DNA from: Aldersonia sp. NBC_00410
GTDB taxonomy: Bacteria; Actinomycetota; Actinomycetes; Mycobacteriales; Mycobacteriaceae
Length of the DNA: 64,000 nucleotides
Reading direction: 5' to 3'
Assembly: GCF_026342035.1 (NCBI RefSeq)
Contig: NZ_JAPENM010000005.1
Span: 124,001-188,000 of the forward strand
How positions within the stretch are numbered: the first letter of the stretch is position 1; each line of letters opens with the position of its first letter. Of this stretch, positions 17,069 to 26,044 are shown in pieces. The notes under the pieces are model-generated. The model saw nothing but the letters and a program-made list of their open reading frames with translations, made no database searches and had not been told where the DNA came from. The translations under genes were made by a program, and so were the position numbers.

Positions 17069-18673
17069 ATGTTTCGAGCACGAATACTGGTCGCCGGCGT
17101 CCTCGCCGCAGGAGTTCTGGCAGGTTGCTCCCAAGGCCAGCAGATTGCCGCCACAGACGGTCCGAGCGGCGATCCGCAGAAGGGCGGAACGGTCGTCTAC
17201 TCCGACGTCATGTTCGTCACCGACGCGCTCAGCGGCTTTTACTCGACTGGCAACCTCCTACTGCAGGTGGTCGATCGCCTTGTCTACGTCGACCCGAGCA
17301 ATGGCGCAATCACACCATGGCTGGCAGAGGAGTTCTCGCGCAACGACAATGCCACCCAGTACACCTTCAAGATTCGCGACGGCGTCACATTCAGCGACGG
17401 AACCCCACTGACCGCCGAGGTCGTGAAGGCGAACCTGGACCAGGTCGGCAAGGGCGACCAGGAGAAGAAGATTCCGGCATTCACCGATTTCGTCGGCTAC
17501 GACCGCAGCGAAGTGGCCGGAAACACCGTCACGGTCTTCCTGAGCAAGCCGAACGCCAACTTCTACCGGGCACTGGCCGGCCACCGCGCGGGCATCCGCG
17601 GACTCTCGACATTGGCGCTGAATTACGAGAACCAAGCCAAGATCGAGAACGTCGTCGGCTCGGGCGCATTCGTGTACGAATCGCAGGTGCCGGATCAGAA
17701 GATCGTGCTGAAGCGCCGCGACGGTTACGCGTGGCCGCCCGCGGTGTCGCCGAACAAGGGCGCTGCGTACCTCGACAAGCTCGAAATCCGTGCCATCGGT
17801 GAACCGGGCTTGCGCGCCGGTGCGGTGCAGTCGAAGCAGGTCGACGTGGCCCGCGGGATTCAGCCGACCGACGAAGCCGGGCTGACCGCGGCGGGCAAGC
17901 AGGTAGTTCCCGTCACCGCGCCGTTGCTGACGAGCAACATCGCCGCCGTGCGGATCGGCAACGAGGAAGTGAGCGACGTCCGCGTTCGCAAAGCGCTGCA
18001 GTTGGGTATCGACCGTCAAGCGCTCGTCGACACCGTCCTGTCGGACAACTACCAGGCAGCGGATTCGGTGCTCAATCACGACGATCCAGCATTCACCGAT
18101 CTCAGCAAGGAGATCGCCTACGACCCCGACGAAGCCAGGCGGCTACTCGATGAAGCCGGCTGGAAGGTCGGGTCGGATGGGATCCGCGAAAAGGACGGCA
18201 AGAAGCTCGCGCTGAGTCTCTCCGCCTCGGTGCAAAGCGTTGTCATGCGTCCGGCCGTCGAGTTCCTTGAGTCGCAATGGCGAGAACTCGGCATCAGTCT
18301 CGTCAACCTTGCTGGGGACACGACGGCGTACAACATCGCGATCTCCGATCCGACCAAGCCTCTGTTGGGCACCCGCACCGGATACAACAACGGCCTGTCG
18401 CTGTTGTTCGGTCGCGATAAGAACACGATGACGTTCGTGCCCGATAACGACTTGATCGCCCTGTCCACGGATGAACTGTCGAGCACCGACGCGGCAAAGC
18501 AGAAGGAAGTCCTCGGTCAGGTGCAGGAGCAGATTGTCGACAAGCACCTCGCCCTTGTGCTGTGGGACGAGGTGCAGGTCCACGCCGCGTCGCAGGACCT
18601 ACACATCGATTTCGACACGCTTACCGAGCCACTTTTCCAGAGTGCTTGGAAGGCATCCCAGGTATCGGGCTAG
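17069..18673 (+). CDS. ABC importer solute-binding lipoprotein, oligopeptide/nickel family (SBP_bac_5)
   Basis: 534 residues. A signal peptide ends in lipobox L17-A-G-C20, so the mature protein is a lipid-anchored extracytoplasmic binding protein. SBP family 5 features are GGTVVYSD, the VTFSDGTPLTAEVVKANLDQ segment and VRKALQLGIDRQALVDTVL. GAGGG precedes the ATG at good spacing. It feeds the two permeases and the ATPase encoded directly downstream. Family members bind peptides, glycosides, opines, nickel chelates or other bulky solutes. The paired monooxygenases suggest an organosulfur or amine ligand, which is inference. Confidence 0.92.
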   Translation: MFRARILVAGVLAAGVLAGCSQGQQIAATDGPSGDPQKGGTVVYSDVMFVTDALSGFYSTGNLLLQVVDRLVYVDPSNGAITPWLAEEFSRNDNATQYTFKIRDGVTFSDGTPLTAEVVKANLDQVGKGDQEKKIPAFTDFVGYDRSEVAGNTVTVFLSKPNANFYRALAGHRAGIRGLSTLALNYENQAKIENVVGSGAFVYESQVPDQKIVLKRRDGYAWPPAVSPNKGAAYLDKLEIRAIGEPGLRAGAVQSKQVDVARGIQPTDEAGLTAAGKQVVPVTAPLLTSNIAAVRIGNEEVSDVRVRKALQLGIDRQALVDTVLSDNYQAADSVLNHDDPAFTDLSKEIAYDPDEARRLLDEAGWKVGSDGIREKDGKKLALSLSASVQSVVMRPAVEFLESQWRELGISLVNLAGDTTAYNIAISDPTKPLLGTRTGYNNGLSLLFGRDKNTMTFVPDNDLIALSTDELSSTDAAKQKEVLGQVQEQIVDKHLALVLWDEVQVHAASQDLHIDFDTLTEPLFQSAWKASQVSG

Positions 18674-18694
18674 CCGGAACATGAGGGACGAGTA

Positions 18695-19663
18695 ATGCTG
18701 CGATACACGTTGACACGGATCGGCCAGTCCGTGCTTGTGCTGTGGCTCGCGTACACAGTGGTCTTCTGGGGAGTCGCCTTCCTGCCCTCCAATCCCGCAG
18801 AGATCTTCGCGGCGAAGGGCGAGGCGTACTACAACCCGGAGATTGTCGAACAGGTCAAGAGCTTCTATGGATACGACCGGCCGCTGATCGCGCAATACTT
18901 CGGCCAGCTGGGCCAATTGCTCACCGGCAACTTCGGCTTCTCGCTCTCGAGCGGGCAGACGGTGCTCGATCGGATCGGGGATGTTGTCGGTGAGACATTG
19001 AAGCTGGCACTGACCGCGACCGTGTTCGCGCTCGTCTTTTCCGTCGGGATCGTGGTGCTGTGCACGACCAGCAGATTCGCCTGGCTGCGAAAAATAGTGC
19101 AAAACATCCCGCCGCTGTTCAGCGCGGTGCCGACGTTCTGGCTGGGATTGGTGATCCTGCAGATCTTCTCGGTCCAACTGGGTCTGTTCTCGCTGTTTCC
19201 GGATGGCTCGGTGCTGTCGTTCGTCATACCGGCGCTCGTTCTCGCCGTGCCGATTTCGGCGCCCATCGCGCAGGTGCTACTCAAGAACGCCGAGAGCACG
19301 ATGAAACTGCCGCATGTGAATACCGCGCGCGCCAAGGGCGGTAAGCCGTGGTGGGTGATCCGCAAGCATGTGCTCAAGAATGCGGCGGGCCCCGCGCTCA
19401 CGGTGACGGCCACGACGGTCGGCGCACTGTTAGCCGGGTCCGTCATCACCGAGACCGTGTTCTCGAGGTCGGGCCTGGGCTCGGTGCTCATGGATGGTGT
19501 GGCAAACCAGGATATTTCGTTGATCCAGGGCCTCGTGCTGCTCACGACAGTCGTCATCGTCGTTATCAATCTCGTGGTCGATTTGATCTATCCGATCCTC
19601 GATCCACGGGTGACCAGGACGCAGAGCAAGGGTTTCAATACTCGGCTGGGGAGTTTCAATTGA
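18695..19663 (+). CDS. ABC importer permease 1 (DppB/OppB-like)
   Basis: 322 residues with about six membrane helices. The N-terminal MLRYTLTRIGQSVLVLWLAYTVVFWGV is typical of DppB-type subunits, and the cytoplasmic EAA-like loop contains NTARAKGGKPWWVIRKHVLKNAAGP. It pairs with the next permease as a heterodimeric channel. The gene begins 21 bases after the binding protein and overlaps the next start by four bases. Confidence 0.92.
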   Translation: MLRYTLTRIGQSVLVLWLAYTVVFWGVAFLPSNPAEIFAAKGEAYYNPEIVEQVKSFYGYDRPLIAQYFGQLGQLLTGNFGFSLSSGQTVLDRIGDVVGETLKLALTATVFALVFSVGIVVLCTTSRFAWLRKIVQNIPPLFSAVPTFWLGLVILQIFSVQLGLFSLFPDGSVLSFVIPALVLAVPISAPIAQVLLKNAESTMKLPHVNTARAKGGKPWWVIRKHVLKNAAGPALTVTATTVGALLAGSVITETVFSRSGLGSVLMDGVANQDISLIQGLVLLTTVVIVVINLVVDLIYPILDPRVTRTQSKGFNTRLGSFN

Positions 19664-20535
19664 CCGAATCGACGACGCTCGCCCCGCAGGTGGAGGTACG
19701 GAAACGCGGCAGGCCCGCAGCCATCGCCGCCAAGATACGCGCACTACCGATATCGGTCCTGCTGTCGAGTGCATTGCTGTTTCTGACCGTGCTGTGGACG
19801 TTCTTCCCGGGGTTCTTCACGAACTCCGATCCGCTCAGGGGCAACCACGCCGAGAAGTTTCAGCCACCGAGTTTGTCGCACTGGTTCGGGACCGATCACC
19901 TTGGCCGCGACGTGCTGGCTCGAGTCATCTACGGCACGTCGCAGACGGTGCTGACCGCGGGACTTGCGGTCGCGGTGGGGTTGGTCGTCGGCAGCGTCAT
20001 CGGCATCCTGGCCGGCGTTTCCGGACCCGTTGTCGACGCCGTCGGCATGCGCATCAGTGATGTGCTGCTGTCGTTGCCGAGCTTCCTGATCTCGATCTGG
20101 ATCGTCACCGCCTATGGTTCCGGCCGTTTGTCCGTCGGAATCGGTGTCGGCATCGGCTCGATCGCGATCTTCGCCCGGGTGATTCGATCCGAGGTGCTGC
20201 GTGTGCGTTCGCTCGACTTCGTGGAGGCGTCGTTTCTCTCCGGCGCAAGCCGAAACTCGGTGATCCGCAGGCACATATTGCCGAATGCGCTTGGTGCGGT
20301 GGTTGCACTCGCGGTCATCGATCTCAGTGCCGCAATCCTTGCGATCGCCGCGTTGGGGTACCTCGGTTACAGCGCGCCCCCGCCCACGCCCGAATGGGGG
20401 CTGCTCGTGGCCGAAGGCCGGAATTACATTGCCACCGCGTGGTGGCTCACGACTCTGCCGGGCGTGGTGATCCTGTTCGTGATCATCGCACTCGGCGTGG
20501 TGAGCCGGCACTTTCTCGCGTCCAACAGAATCTGA
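19660..20535 (+). CDS. ABC importer permease 2 (DppC/OppC-like)
   Basis: 291 residues. The start is a TTG in a TTGA overlap with the preceding stop, with GGGGAG six bases upstream; the frame is open earlier but without homology. The family's HWFGTDHLGRDVLARVIYG segment is present, followed by about five membrane helices and the EAA loop EASFLSGASRNSVIRRHILPNA. It forms the transmembrane pore with permease 1. Confidence 0.9.
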   Translation: MTESTTLAPQVEVRKRGRPAAIAAKIRALPISVLLSSALLFLTVLWTFFPGFFTNSDPLRGNHAEKFQPPSLSHWFGTDHLGRDVLARVIYGTSQTVLTAGLAVAVGLVVGSVIGILAGVSGPVVDAVGMRISDVLLSLPSFLISIWIVTAYGSGRLSVGIGVGIGSIAIFARVIRSEVLRVRSLDFVEASFLSGASRNSVIRRHILPNALGAVVALAVIDLSAAILAIAALGYLGYSAPPPTPEWGLLVAEGRNYIATAWWLTTLPGVVILFVIIALGVVSRHFLASNRI

Positions 20536-20546
20536 CGGAGATCGCC

Positions 20547-22190
20547 ATGTCCGAAACATTGCTCGCCATCGAAGATCTCGTCGTGACCTACGGTGCGGGG
20601 GAAGAATCAAACGTCGCGCTGGATCGGGTGAGCCTGCGTGTGCGGGTCGGTGAGTTCACCGCGATCGTCGGCGAATCCGGGTCGGGGAAAACCACTCTGG
20701 CGAATGCCGTGTTGGGGTTGCTACCGGAGTCGGCCCAGGTGGAAGCGAATGTGCTCGCTCTGGACGGGCGCAGCACCATCGGGCTGACCGAGCGGCAGTG
20801 GAGCGACATCCGCGGTAGCATCGTCGGCCTGATTCCGCAGGATCCCGGCGCTTCACTCAACCCGGTGCGCACCATTGGTGCGCAACTCGCCGAGGTTTTC
20901 GAGCTCGCGAAGCTGAAGTTGAGCAAGAGCGAGATTCGACGTCGGAGTATCGAACTACTCGAGCAGGTCGAGATCGACAACCCCGAGCGCCGGCTGCGTC
21001 AGTACCCGTTCGAGTTGTCGGGCGGAATGCGGCAACGCGTGCTGATCGCCATCGCCTTCGGGCTGAACCCGAAACTCCTCGTAGCCGACGAGCCGACGTC
21101 GGCTCTCGATGTCACGGTGCAGAGTCAGGTCCTGCGCGTACTCGACCGTCTCGTCGAAGAACACGGGACGACCGTGCTTTTCGTGACCCACGACATCGGA
21201 GTTGCTACCGATCATGCGTCCCGGATCGTCGTGATGCGCGAGGGCCGCATTATCGAGGACGGCGACGTCGAGTCGATCGTGACCGTCCCGCAGTCGGACT
21301 ACACGAAGACGCTCGTCGGGCGGATCCGTGAGGTGGCACCGACGAGGATCCCCGATGTTCGGTTCACAACGACGGATGCGACGGACGTCTCGCTCGACGA
21401 CGTGATCCGGGTAGCCGACCTTGCGAAGGAGTATCGGATCGACCGGAGACACAAACACCGGGCCGTCGACGGGGTCAGCTTCGCCGTGCGCCGCGGCGAA
21501 ACGCTCGCGATCGTGGGGGAATCGGGCTCGGGCAAGTCCACGATCGCCAAGATGATCATCGGATTGACCGCGCCCAGCGAGGGCGCGGTCGAGGTGCTCG
21601 GCAAAGATATCGCGGCGCTCGGGCAGCGCGAGCGACGGCGGCATTGGAAGGACATCCAGTTCGTCTATCAGAACCCGGATTCCGCGCTCGATCCCCGGTG
21701 GTCGGTACACGACATCGTGAACGAGCCGTTGGCTTCGTTCAACGTCGGCGATACGGAATTGCGGCGCAAACGTATCGCCGACGCGCTCGACAGCGTGAAC
21801 CTGCCGACGACCGCATTGACCAAATACGCTGCGGAACTCTCCGGGGGACAACGGCAACGCGTCGCGATCGCCCGGGCACTCGTCGTTCGACCGGAGATCA
21901 TCCTGTTCGATGAGCCGCTGTCGGCGTTGGATGTGATCACCCAGGATCAGATCGTCGCGCTGCTGATGGACCTGCAGCGTGAGCAGGCATTGACCTACCT
22001 GTTCATTTCGCATGATCTTTCCGTGGTTCGCCGGATCTCACATCGCGTTGCAGTCATGCGCGCCGGCCGCCTGGTCGAGATCGGGGAGATCGAGTCGGTC
22101 TTCGAGAATCCGACCGCGGCATATACCCGCAATCTCATCGACGCCATCCCGGGTGGTCGGTTCAAGCGGTCCGCGTTGCTGACCGCATGA
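20547..22190 (+). CDS. ABC importer ATPase, two nucleotide-binding domains fused (DppD-DppF type)
   Basis: 547 residues containing two complete ABC ATPase domains. Domain 1 has Walker A GESGSGKTT at 42-50, signature LSGGMRQRV and LVADEPTSALD. Domain 2 has GESGSGKST, LSGGQRQRV and ILFDEPLSALD. Both sites look catalytically intact. Fused DppD-DppF ATPases are common in actinobacterial peptide-type importers. The ATG has GGAG six bases upstream, and the gene overlaps the next by four bases. Confidence 0.93.
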   Translation: MSETLLAIEDLVVTYGAGEESNVALDRVSLRVRVGEFTAIVGESGSGKTTLANAVLGLLPESAQVEANVLALDGRSTIGLTERQWSDIRGSIVGLIPQDPGASLNPVRTIGAQLAEVFELAKLKLSKSEIRRRSIELLEQVEIDNPERRLRQYPFELSGGMRQRVLIAIAFGLNPKLLVADEPTSALDVTVQSQVLRVLDRLVEEHGTTVLFVTHDIGVATDHASRIVVMREGRIIEDGDVESIVTVPQSDYTKTLVGRIREVAPTRIPDVRFTTTDATDVSLDDVIRVADLAKEYRIDRRHKHRAVDGVSFAVRRGETLAIVGESGSGKSTIAKMIIGLTAPSEGAVEVLGKDIAALGQRERRRHWKDIQFVYQNPDSALDPRWSVHDIVNEPLASFNVGDTELRRKRIADALDSVNLPTTALTKYAAELSGGQRQRVAIARALVVRPEIILFDEPLSALDVITQDQIVALLMDLQREQALTYLFISHDLSVVRRISHRVAVMRAGRLVEIGEIESVFENPTAAYTRNLIDAIPGGRFKRSALLTA

Positions 22191-23599
22191 CCGAACGAGT
22201 CGATTCCACCGCTGCACGCCGAGTAAGGAAAGCCATGCCGCGCCCCAGACCGTCCGTGTTCTTCGTCTCCTCGGAGTTCCACTTCGCGGACCGATTTCCG
22301 CGGTGGAAGTCGGTGGAGGTGCCCACCGATGCGAGCGACCGGCATAGGGCGAAGGCGCAATTCGCTCGTGAACTCGAGGAGGTGGGGTTCGACGCCGTAT
22401 TCGTCGCCGATTTCGCGGGGCTGAACCGGACCCAGATTCGGTACAGCGGGCCGCGCTCGTTCGAACCCGTGACGCTGGCGGCATTCCTGGCCGCGCACAC
22501 CGAGCGAATCGGCCTGGTCATCACGCTATCGACCCAGTTCAGCGAACCGTACACGGTGGCAAGGGAACTCACCTCACTCGACCGATTGTCGGGCGGACGA
22601 GCGGGCTGGAACGTCGTGACCTCGTTCAACGGCGAGTCCAATTACGGATACGATCGCATTCCGTCGCCACAGAAGCGCTACGAACGAGCTCGCGAATTCC
22701 TCGGTGTCACGAAGGCTCTGTGGCATTCGTGGGATCCCGACGCAATCGTCGCGGATCGGGCCTCGGAGGTGTATGTCGACACCGACAGGGTCCGGGACAT
22801 CAACTGGGCAGGTGCCAATTTCCGAGTCGGTCAAGCTCTGGATCTACCACCGGCCCCGCAAACGTTCCCGCTCATAGCGCAGGCCGGCGCATCGGATATC
22901 GGTATCGATTTCGCCGCCGAAGCGGCCGAGGTGGTGTTCGTGGCATGCCCCGACTTCGACTCCGGCCGCGCTTACTATCGGCAGCTCAAGGACGCTGTCG
23001 TCGACAAGGGGCGCCGCGCCGACGATCTCAAGGTCTTGCCCGGGATTCGGATCTACCTGGGTGACGACGAAACCGAAGCCAAGACGGCCTACCTCGACGA
23101 GTTGACCGCGCTCGACCTCGAGCGTGCCCGGGAAGCAATTCGCTACGAAGTACCGGGCCTCGATTTGTCCGATCTCGGACTCGACGATGCCATTCCGCTC
23201 GACCGCTTCCCGGATCGCGCCGACCTGGAGAAGCATGGCCGCCGCGTCAGTCGTGCGCTCATCTACCGAAAGTGGGTGGAGGAAGGCGATTACGCGACGT
23301 TGCGGGAGTTCCTGGTCCGGTACGCAACGTCTTTCGGGCACTTCCAGATTGTGGGCACCGCAGCGACGGCAGCGGACACGATCGAGGCGTGGATCTCCGA
23401 AGGTGCTGCGGATGGCTTCATCCTGCTCGGAGGTTCGAGCTTCGAGCGGATCCGCCGAGATCTGATTCCGCTGCTGCAGGAGCGGGGGATATTCGGTCGG
23501 CCCGATCCAGGTCGGCGCGAAACGCTGCGAGCGCGTCTCGGAACCACGACGCCGGGCCTCATCGGTTCTGCGGTCGCCTTCGAGGGCGAATTGGTATAG
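22187..23599 (+). CDS. Luciferase-like FMN-dependent monooxygenase, nitrilotriacetate type (second copy)
   Basis: 470 residues; ATGA overlap with the ATPase gene. It has the NtaA-type sequence STQFSEPYTVARELTSLDRLSGGRAGWNVVTS and NYGYDRIPSPQKRYERAREFLGVTKALWHSWDPDA. It is clearly distinct in sequence from the enzyme at 15691, so the two are not a recent duplication. The operon thus encodes uptake plus two FMNH2-using oxygenases, probably acting in sequence on the imported compound. Candidate FMN reductases are encoded at 27822 and 28313 but in a separate operon. Confidence 0.88.
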   Translation: MTERVDSTAARRVRKAMPRPRPSVFFVSSEFHFADRFPRWKSVEVPTDASDRHRAKAQFARELEEVGFDAVFVADFAGLNRTQIRYSGPRSFEPVTLAAFLAAHTERIGLVITLSTQFSEPYTVARELTSLDRLSGGRAGWNVVTSFNGESNYGYDRIPSPQKRYERAREFLGVTKALWHSWDPDAIVADRASEVYVDTDRVRDINWAGANFRVGQALDLPPAPQTFPLIAQAGASDIGIDFAAEAAEVVFVACPDFDSGRAYYRQLKDAVVDKGRRADDLKVLPGIRIYLGDDETEAKTAYLDELTALDLERAREAIRYEVPGLDLSDLGLDDAIPLDRFPDRADLEKHGRRVSRALIYRKWVEEGDYATLREFLVRYATSFGHFQIVGTAATAADTIEAWISEGAADGFILLGGSSFERIRRDLIPLLQERGIFGRPDPGRRETLRARLGTTTPGLIGSAVAFEGELV

Positions 23600-23638
23600 C
23601 GCAACCGACTCGGCTCACCGTCGATTCTGCTACCTTGC

Positions 23639-23655
23639 ACCTAGTAGCTCTAGGT
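23639..23655. promoter_or_regulatory. Inverted repeat before padR
   Basis: ACCTAGTAGCTCTAGGT: six-base arms with a five-base centre, 12 bases before the PadR start codon. PadR repressors usually bind such palindromes in their own promoters, so autoregulation of the padR/membrane-protein pair is likely. Confidence 0.55.
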
Positions 23656-23666
23656 ATAGAGGTTCT

Positions 23667-24029
23667 ATGTATATCGACAAAGACCTGGTGGCCGCCTCGG
23701 CAACCCCGATGGTGCTCGGCATCCTCGCAGGCGGCGACTCCTATGGGTACGCCATTCTCAAGCGCGTCGAGGAACTGTCCGACGGGCGGATTCAGTGGAC
23801 CGACGGCATGTTGTATCCGCTGCTGCATCGTCTCGAGCGGGTGGGTTACGTGTCCGCATCGTGGGGTGTCTCCGAGACTGGTCGTAGGCGAAAGCACTAC
23901 GTGATCACCGACGCCGGGCGGGAGATGCTCGCGCAGCGACGGGCGCAGTGGGATGTCGTCGCGACCGCGCTGAACCAGGTGTGGCGCAGCGCCGCGTTGC
24001 CACCCGCCGCCGCGCAAGGGTGGTCGTGA
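23667..24029 (+). CDS. PadR-family transcriptional regulator
   Basis: 120 residues of winged helix-turn-helix: VLGILAGGDSYGYAILKRVEELSDGRIQWTDGMLYPLLHRLERVGYV, then SETGRRRKHYVITDAGREML with the wing. A short C-terminal helix suits the small PadR-s2 class. Its stop overlaps the next start (TGATG), tying it to a membrane protein, a pairing commonly seen for PadR regulators. Confidence 0.92.
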   Translation: MYIDKDLVAASATPMVLGILAGGDSYGYAILKRVEELSDGRIQWTDGMLYPLLHRLERVGYVSASWGVSETGRRRKHYVITDAGREMLAQRRAQWDVVATALNQVWRSAALPPAAAQGWS

Positions 24030-25375
24030 TGGATACGGGATTCGAGTTGGAATCGCAGATCGGCCAATGGCGCGGATATGTCGAACGGCGCGGAGTGATC
24101 GCCGCGGCCGACGCCGAGGAGATGGAAGACCATCTGCGTGAACAGATCTCGGACCTGTCGGCGGCGGGTCTGGAACCCGACGAGGCATTCTTGGTCGCGG
24201 TCAAACGGATGGGCAACGTGGACGGCATCGCGCGCGAATTCGCGCGCGAGCATTCCGACCGGTTGTGGAAGCAACTCGTGTTGCTCCCTGCGACCCCCGA
24301 TGGGGTGGGCAAGCGGGCGCCGCGGGAGTTGATGTTGGTGCTGTTCCTCGCGGTGCTCGGTGGGGTTGCCATCAAAATCGGTCTGGATGTGCTGGACGAG
24401 GAGGTCTTCGCGCGCAATGTCGGCCTGTTCGTCCTCCCGTTTCTAGCCGGCTACTTCGCCTGGAAACGACGTGCCGGAGTTCGGGTGGGTGCGGCTTTGC
24501 TCGTGGCATTCGTACTCGCCGCGGTGCTGCTGAACGTCTATCCGTTCGAGGAGGGCGGGTCGACCGCAGTGATCGTCGCGATCCACGCCCCGCTCGCGCT
24601 ATGGTTCGTCGTCGGCGTCGCCTACGTGGGCGGGGAGTGGCGATCCGACCGGCGCAGAATGGATTTCATCCGATTTACCGGCGAATGGATCGTCTACCTC
24701 ACGCTCCTCGGCCTCGGCGGCGGTGTGCTCATCGGTCTCACTGTTGGCGTCTTCGACACCCTCGGCACGAGCGTTGAATGGTTCATCGAGGACTGGGTGG
24801 TGCCGTTCGGTGCTGTGGGTGCACTTCTCGTCGCCGCCTGGCTCGTGGAAGCGAAACAGAATGTGGTGGAAAACATCGCGCCTGTATTGACGCGCGTGTT
24901 CACACCACTGACGACAATCATGCTGCTGGTGCTACTCGCCGCGTTCGCAACGTCGGGCAGCCTCGTGGACGTCGATCGCCAGTTGTTGATCCTGATGGAC
25001 GTCATCCTGATTGTCGTACTCGGGTTGCTGCTGTACGCGATATCGGCCCGCGACCCCTACCTGGCGCCCGATCTCTTCGATCGACTTCAGTTCGTGCTGG
25101 TGATCAGCGCGCTCGCCGTCGACACACTGATGCTGGTCGCGATGCTCTCGCGCATTGCGGAGTTCGGCTTCACCCCGAACAAGACCGCCGCACTCGGCAT
25201 GAATCTCGTGCTGCTCGTCAACTTGACCTGGTCGGCGGTCCTGCTCTTCGGATTCGTTCGCGGCCACCGCAGATTCGGCGCCACCGAACGCTGGCAAACC
25301 ACTTACCTGCCCGTCTTCGGGATCTGGGCTGCGGTCGTGGTCGCGGTGCTGCCGCCGCTCTTCGACTTCGCCTGA
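24029..25375 (+). CDS. Multi-pass membrane protein with N-terminal HAAS/permease-prefix-like domain
   Basis: 448 residues. The soluble N-terminal part (about 1-95) has MEDHLREQISDLSAAGLEPDEAFLVAVKRMG, the pattern of HAAS or permease-prefix domains that sit next to PadR regulators. About ten hydrophobic helices follow, with no recognisable transporter motif. Start chosen at the ATG overlapping the padR stop. It likely signals to, or is regulated by, the PadR protein. The transported or sensed molecule is unknown. Confidence 0.75.
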   Translation: MDTGFELESQIGQWRGYVERRGVIAAADAEEMEDHLREQISDLSAAGLEPDEAFLVAVKRMGNVDGIAREFAREHSDRLWKQLVLLPATPDGVGKRAPRELMLVLFLAVLGGVAIKIGLDVLDEEVFARNVGLFVLPFLAGYFAWKRRAGVRVGAALLVAFVLAAVLLNVYPFEEGGSTAVIVAIHAPLALWFVVGVAYVGGEWRSDRRRMDFIRFTGEWIVYLTLLGLGGGVLIGLTVGVFDTLGTSVEWFIEDWVVPFGAVGALLVAAWLVEAKQNVVENIAPVLTRVFTPLTTIMLLVLLAAFATSGSLVDVDRQLLILMDVILIVVLGLLLYAISARDPYLAPDLFDRLQFVLVISALAVDTLMLVAMLSRIAEFGFTPNKTAALGMNLVLLVNLTWSAVLLFGFVRGHRRFGATERWQTTYLPVFGIWAAVVVAVLPPLFDFA

Positions 25376-25406
25376 GCCGCAGGCAGGAAGCGTCCCGCCG
25401 ATCGAG

Positions 25407-25865
25407 TCAGGGTGTCGTGGTCCGGGTAACCAGGTCGTGCTCCGCGACGTCGAGGACGCGTTCGAAGGTGTGCGCGAGAAGTGGTCGCGCCACCCGCCGG
25501 GTCAGAGCGGCACCGACGAATGGGATTCGTAGCTGCACGATCGTGGACCAGACGACGCGCGTGCCCCCGGCGGTCTCGGTGCAGTCGACCCGGCCCGCGC
25601 GATGCCTTGCGGGCGGAAAGCTGCGGTACACGTGGTATTCGAACGAGTACGGCGGATCGAAGTGGGTAATCCGCTCCCAGAACAGCCCGATCGCCCACAC
25701 CAGGAACCGGACTGCGCCGGGACCGTAGGTCGTGCCCGCGCCGGGCGTCTGCACCCGCTCGTGCAGAACCATCGGCACACGGGTGTAATTGTGGGCGTTG
25801 CTGATCCAGTCGAAAACGTCGTTCACCGGCGCGGCAATCGTGCGCTCGACGGTGATCGTTTCCAT
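25407..25865 (-). CDS. SRPBCC/polyketide-cyclase-like protein
   Basis: 152 residues from METITVERTIAAPVNDVFDWISNAHNY, the classical START/Bet v1-like (SRPBCC) opening. GTRVVWSTIVQLRIPFVGAALTRRVARPLLAHTFERVLDVAEHDL forms the C-terminal strand and long helix. Such proteins bind hydrophobic ligands; no catalytic assignment is possible. The frame is open 49 codons upstream, but ATG 25865 has GGGGG nearby and begins the conserved domain. A 21-base inverted repeat precedes it. Confidence 0.8.
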   Translation of the reverse strand: METITVERTIAAPVNDVFDWISNAHNYTRVPMVLHERVQTPGAGTTYGPGAVRFLVWAIGLFWERITHFDPPYSFEYHVYRSFPPARHRAGRVDCTETAGGTRVVWSTIVQLRIPFVGAALTRRVARPLLAHTFERVLDVAEHDLVTRTTTP

Positions 25866-25913
25866 GACAGCCCCCGTAGTTCGGTCCGCGGCGGTCGTCG
25901 CGGACGGCCTGGA

Positions 25914-25934
25914 TCTACTACCGGCCATAGTAGA
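25914..25934. promoter_or_regulatory. Inverted repeat in the SRPBCC gene promoter
   Basis: Arms TCTACTA and TAGTAGA separated by seven bases. Read on the minus strand the repeat contains TACTAT, a good -10 hexamer, about 60 bases before the SRPBCC start. An operator overlapping the promoter is likely; the regulator is not identified. Confidence 0.5.
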
Positions 25935-26044
25935 CGTTGCCGGGACAAAAGGGGAGGGGATCACGAAAGCCGTTGGCAGTGGACGGAAAAGTCGAATCGG
26001 GAACCGCCGCATGGACGGTTCCCGATTCGGTGTGGAGATTATGA

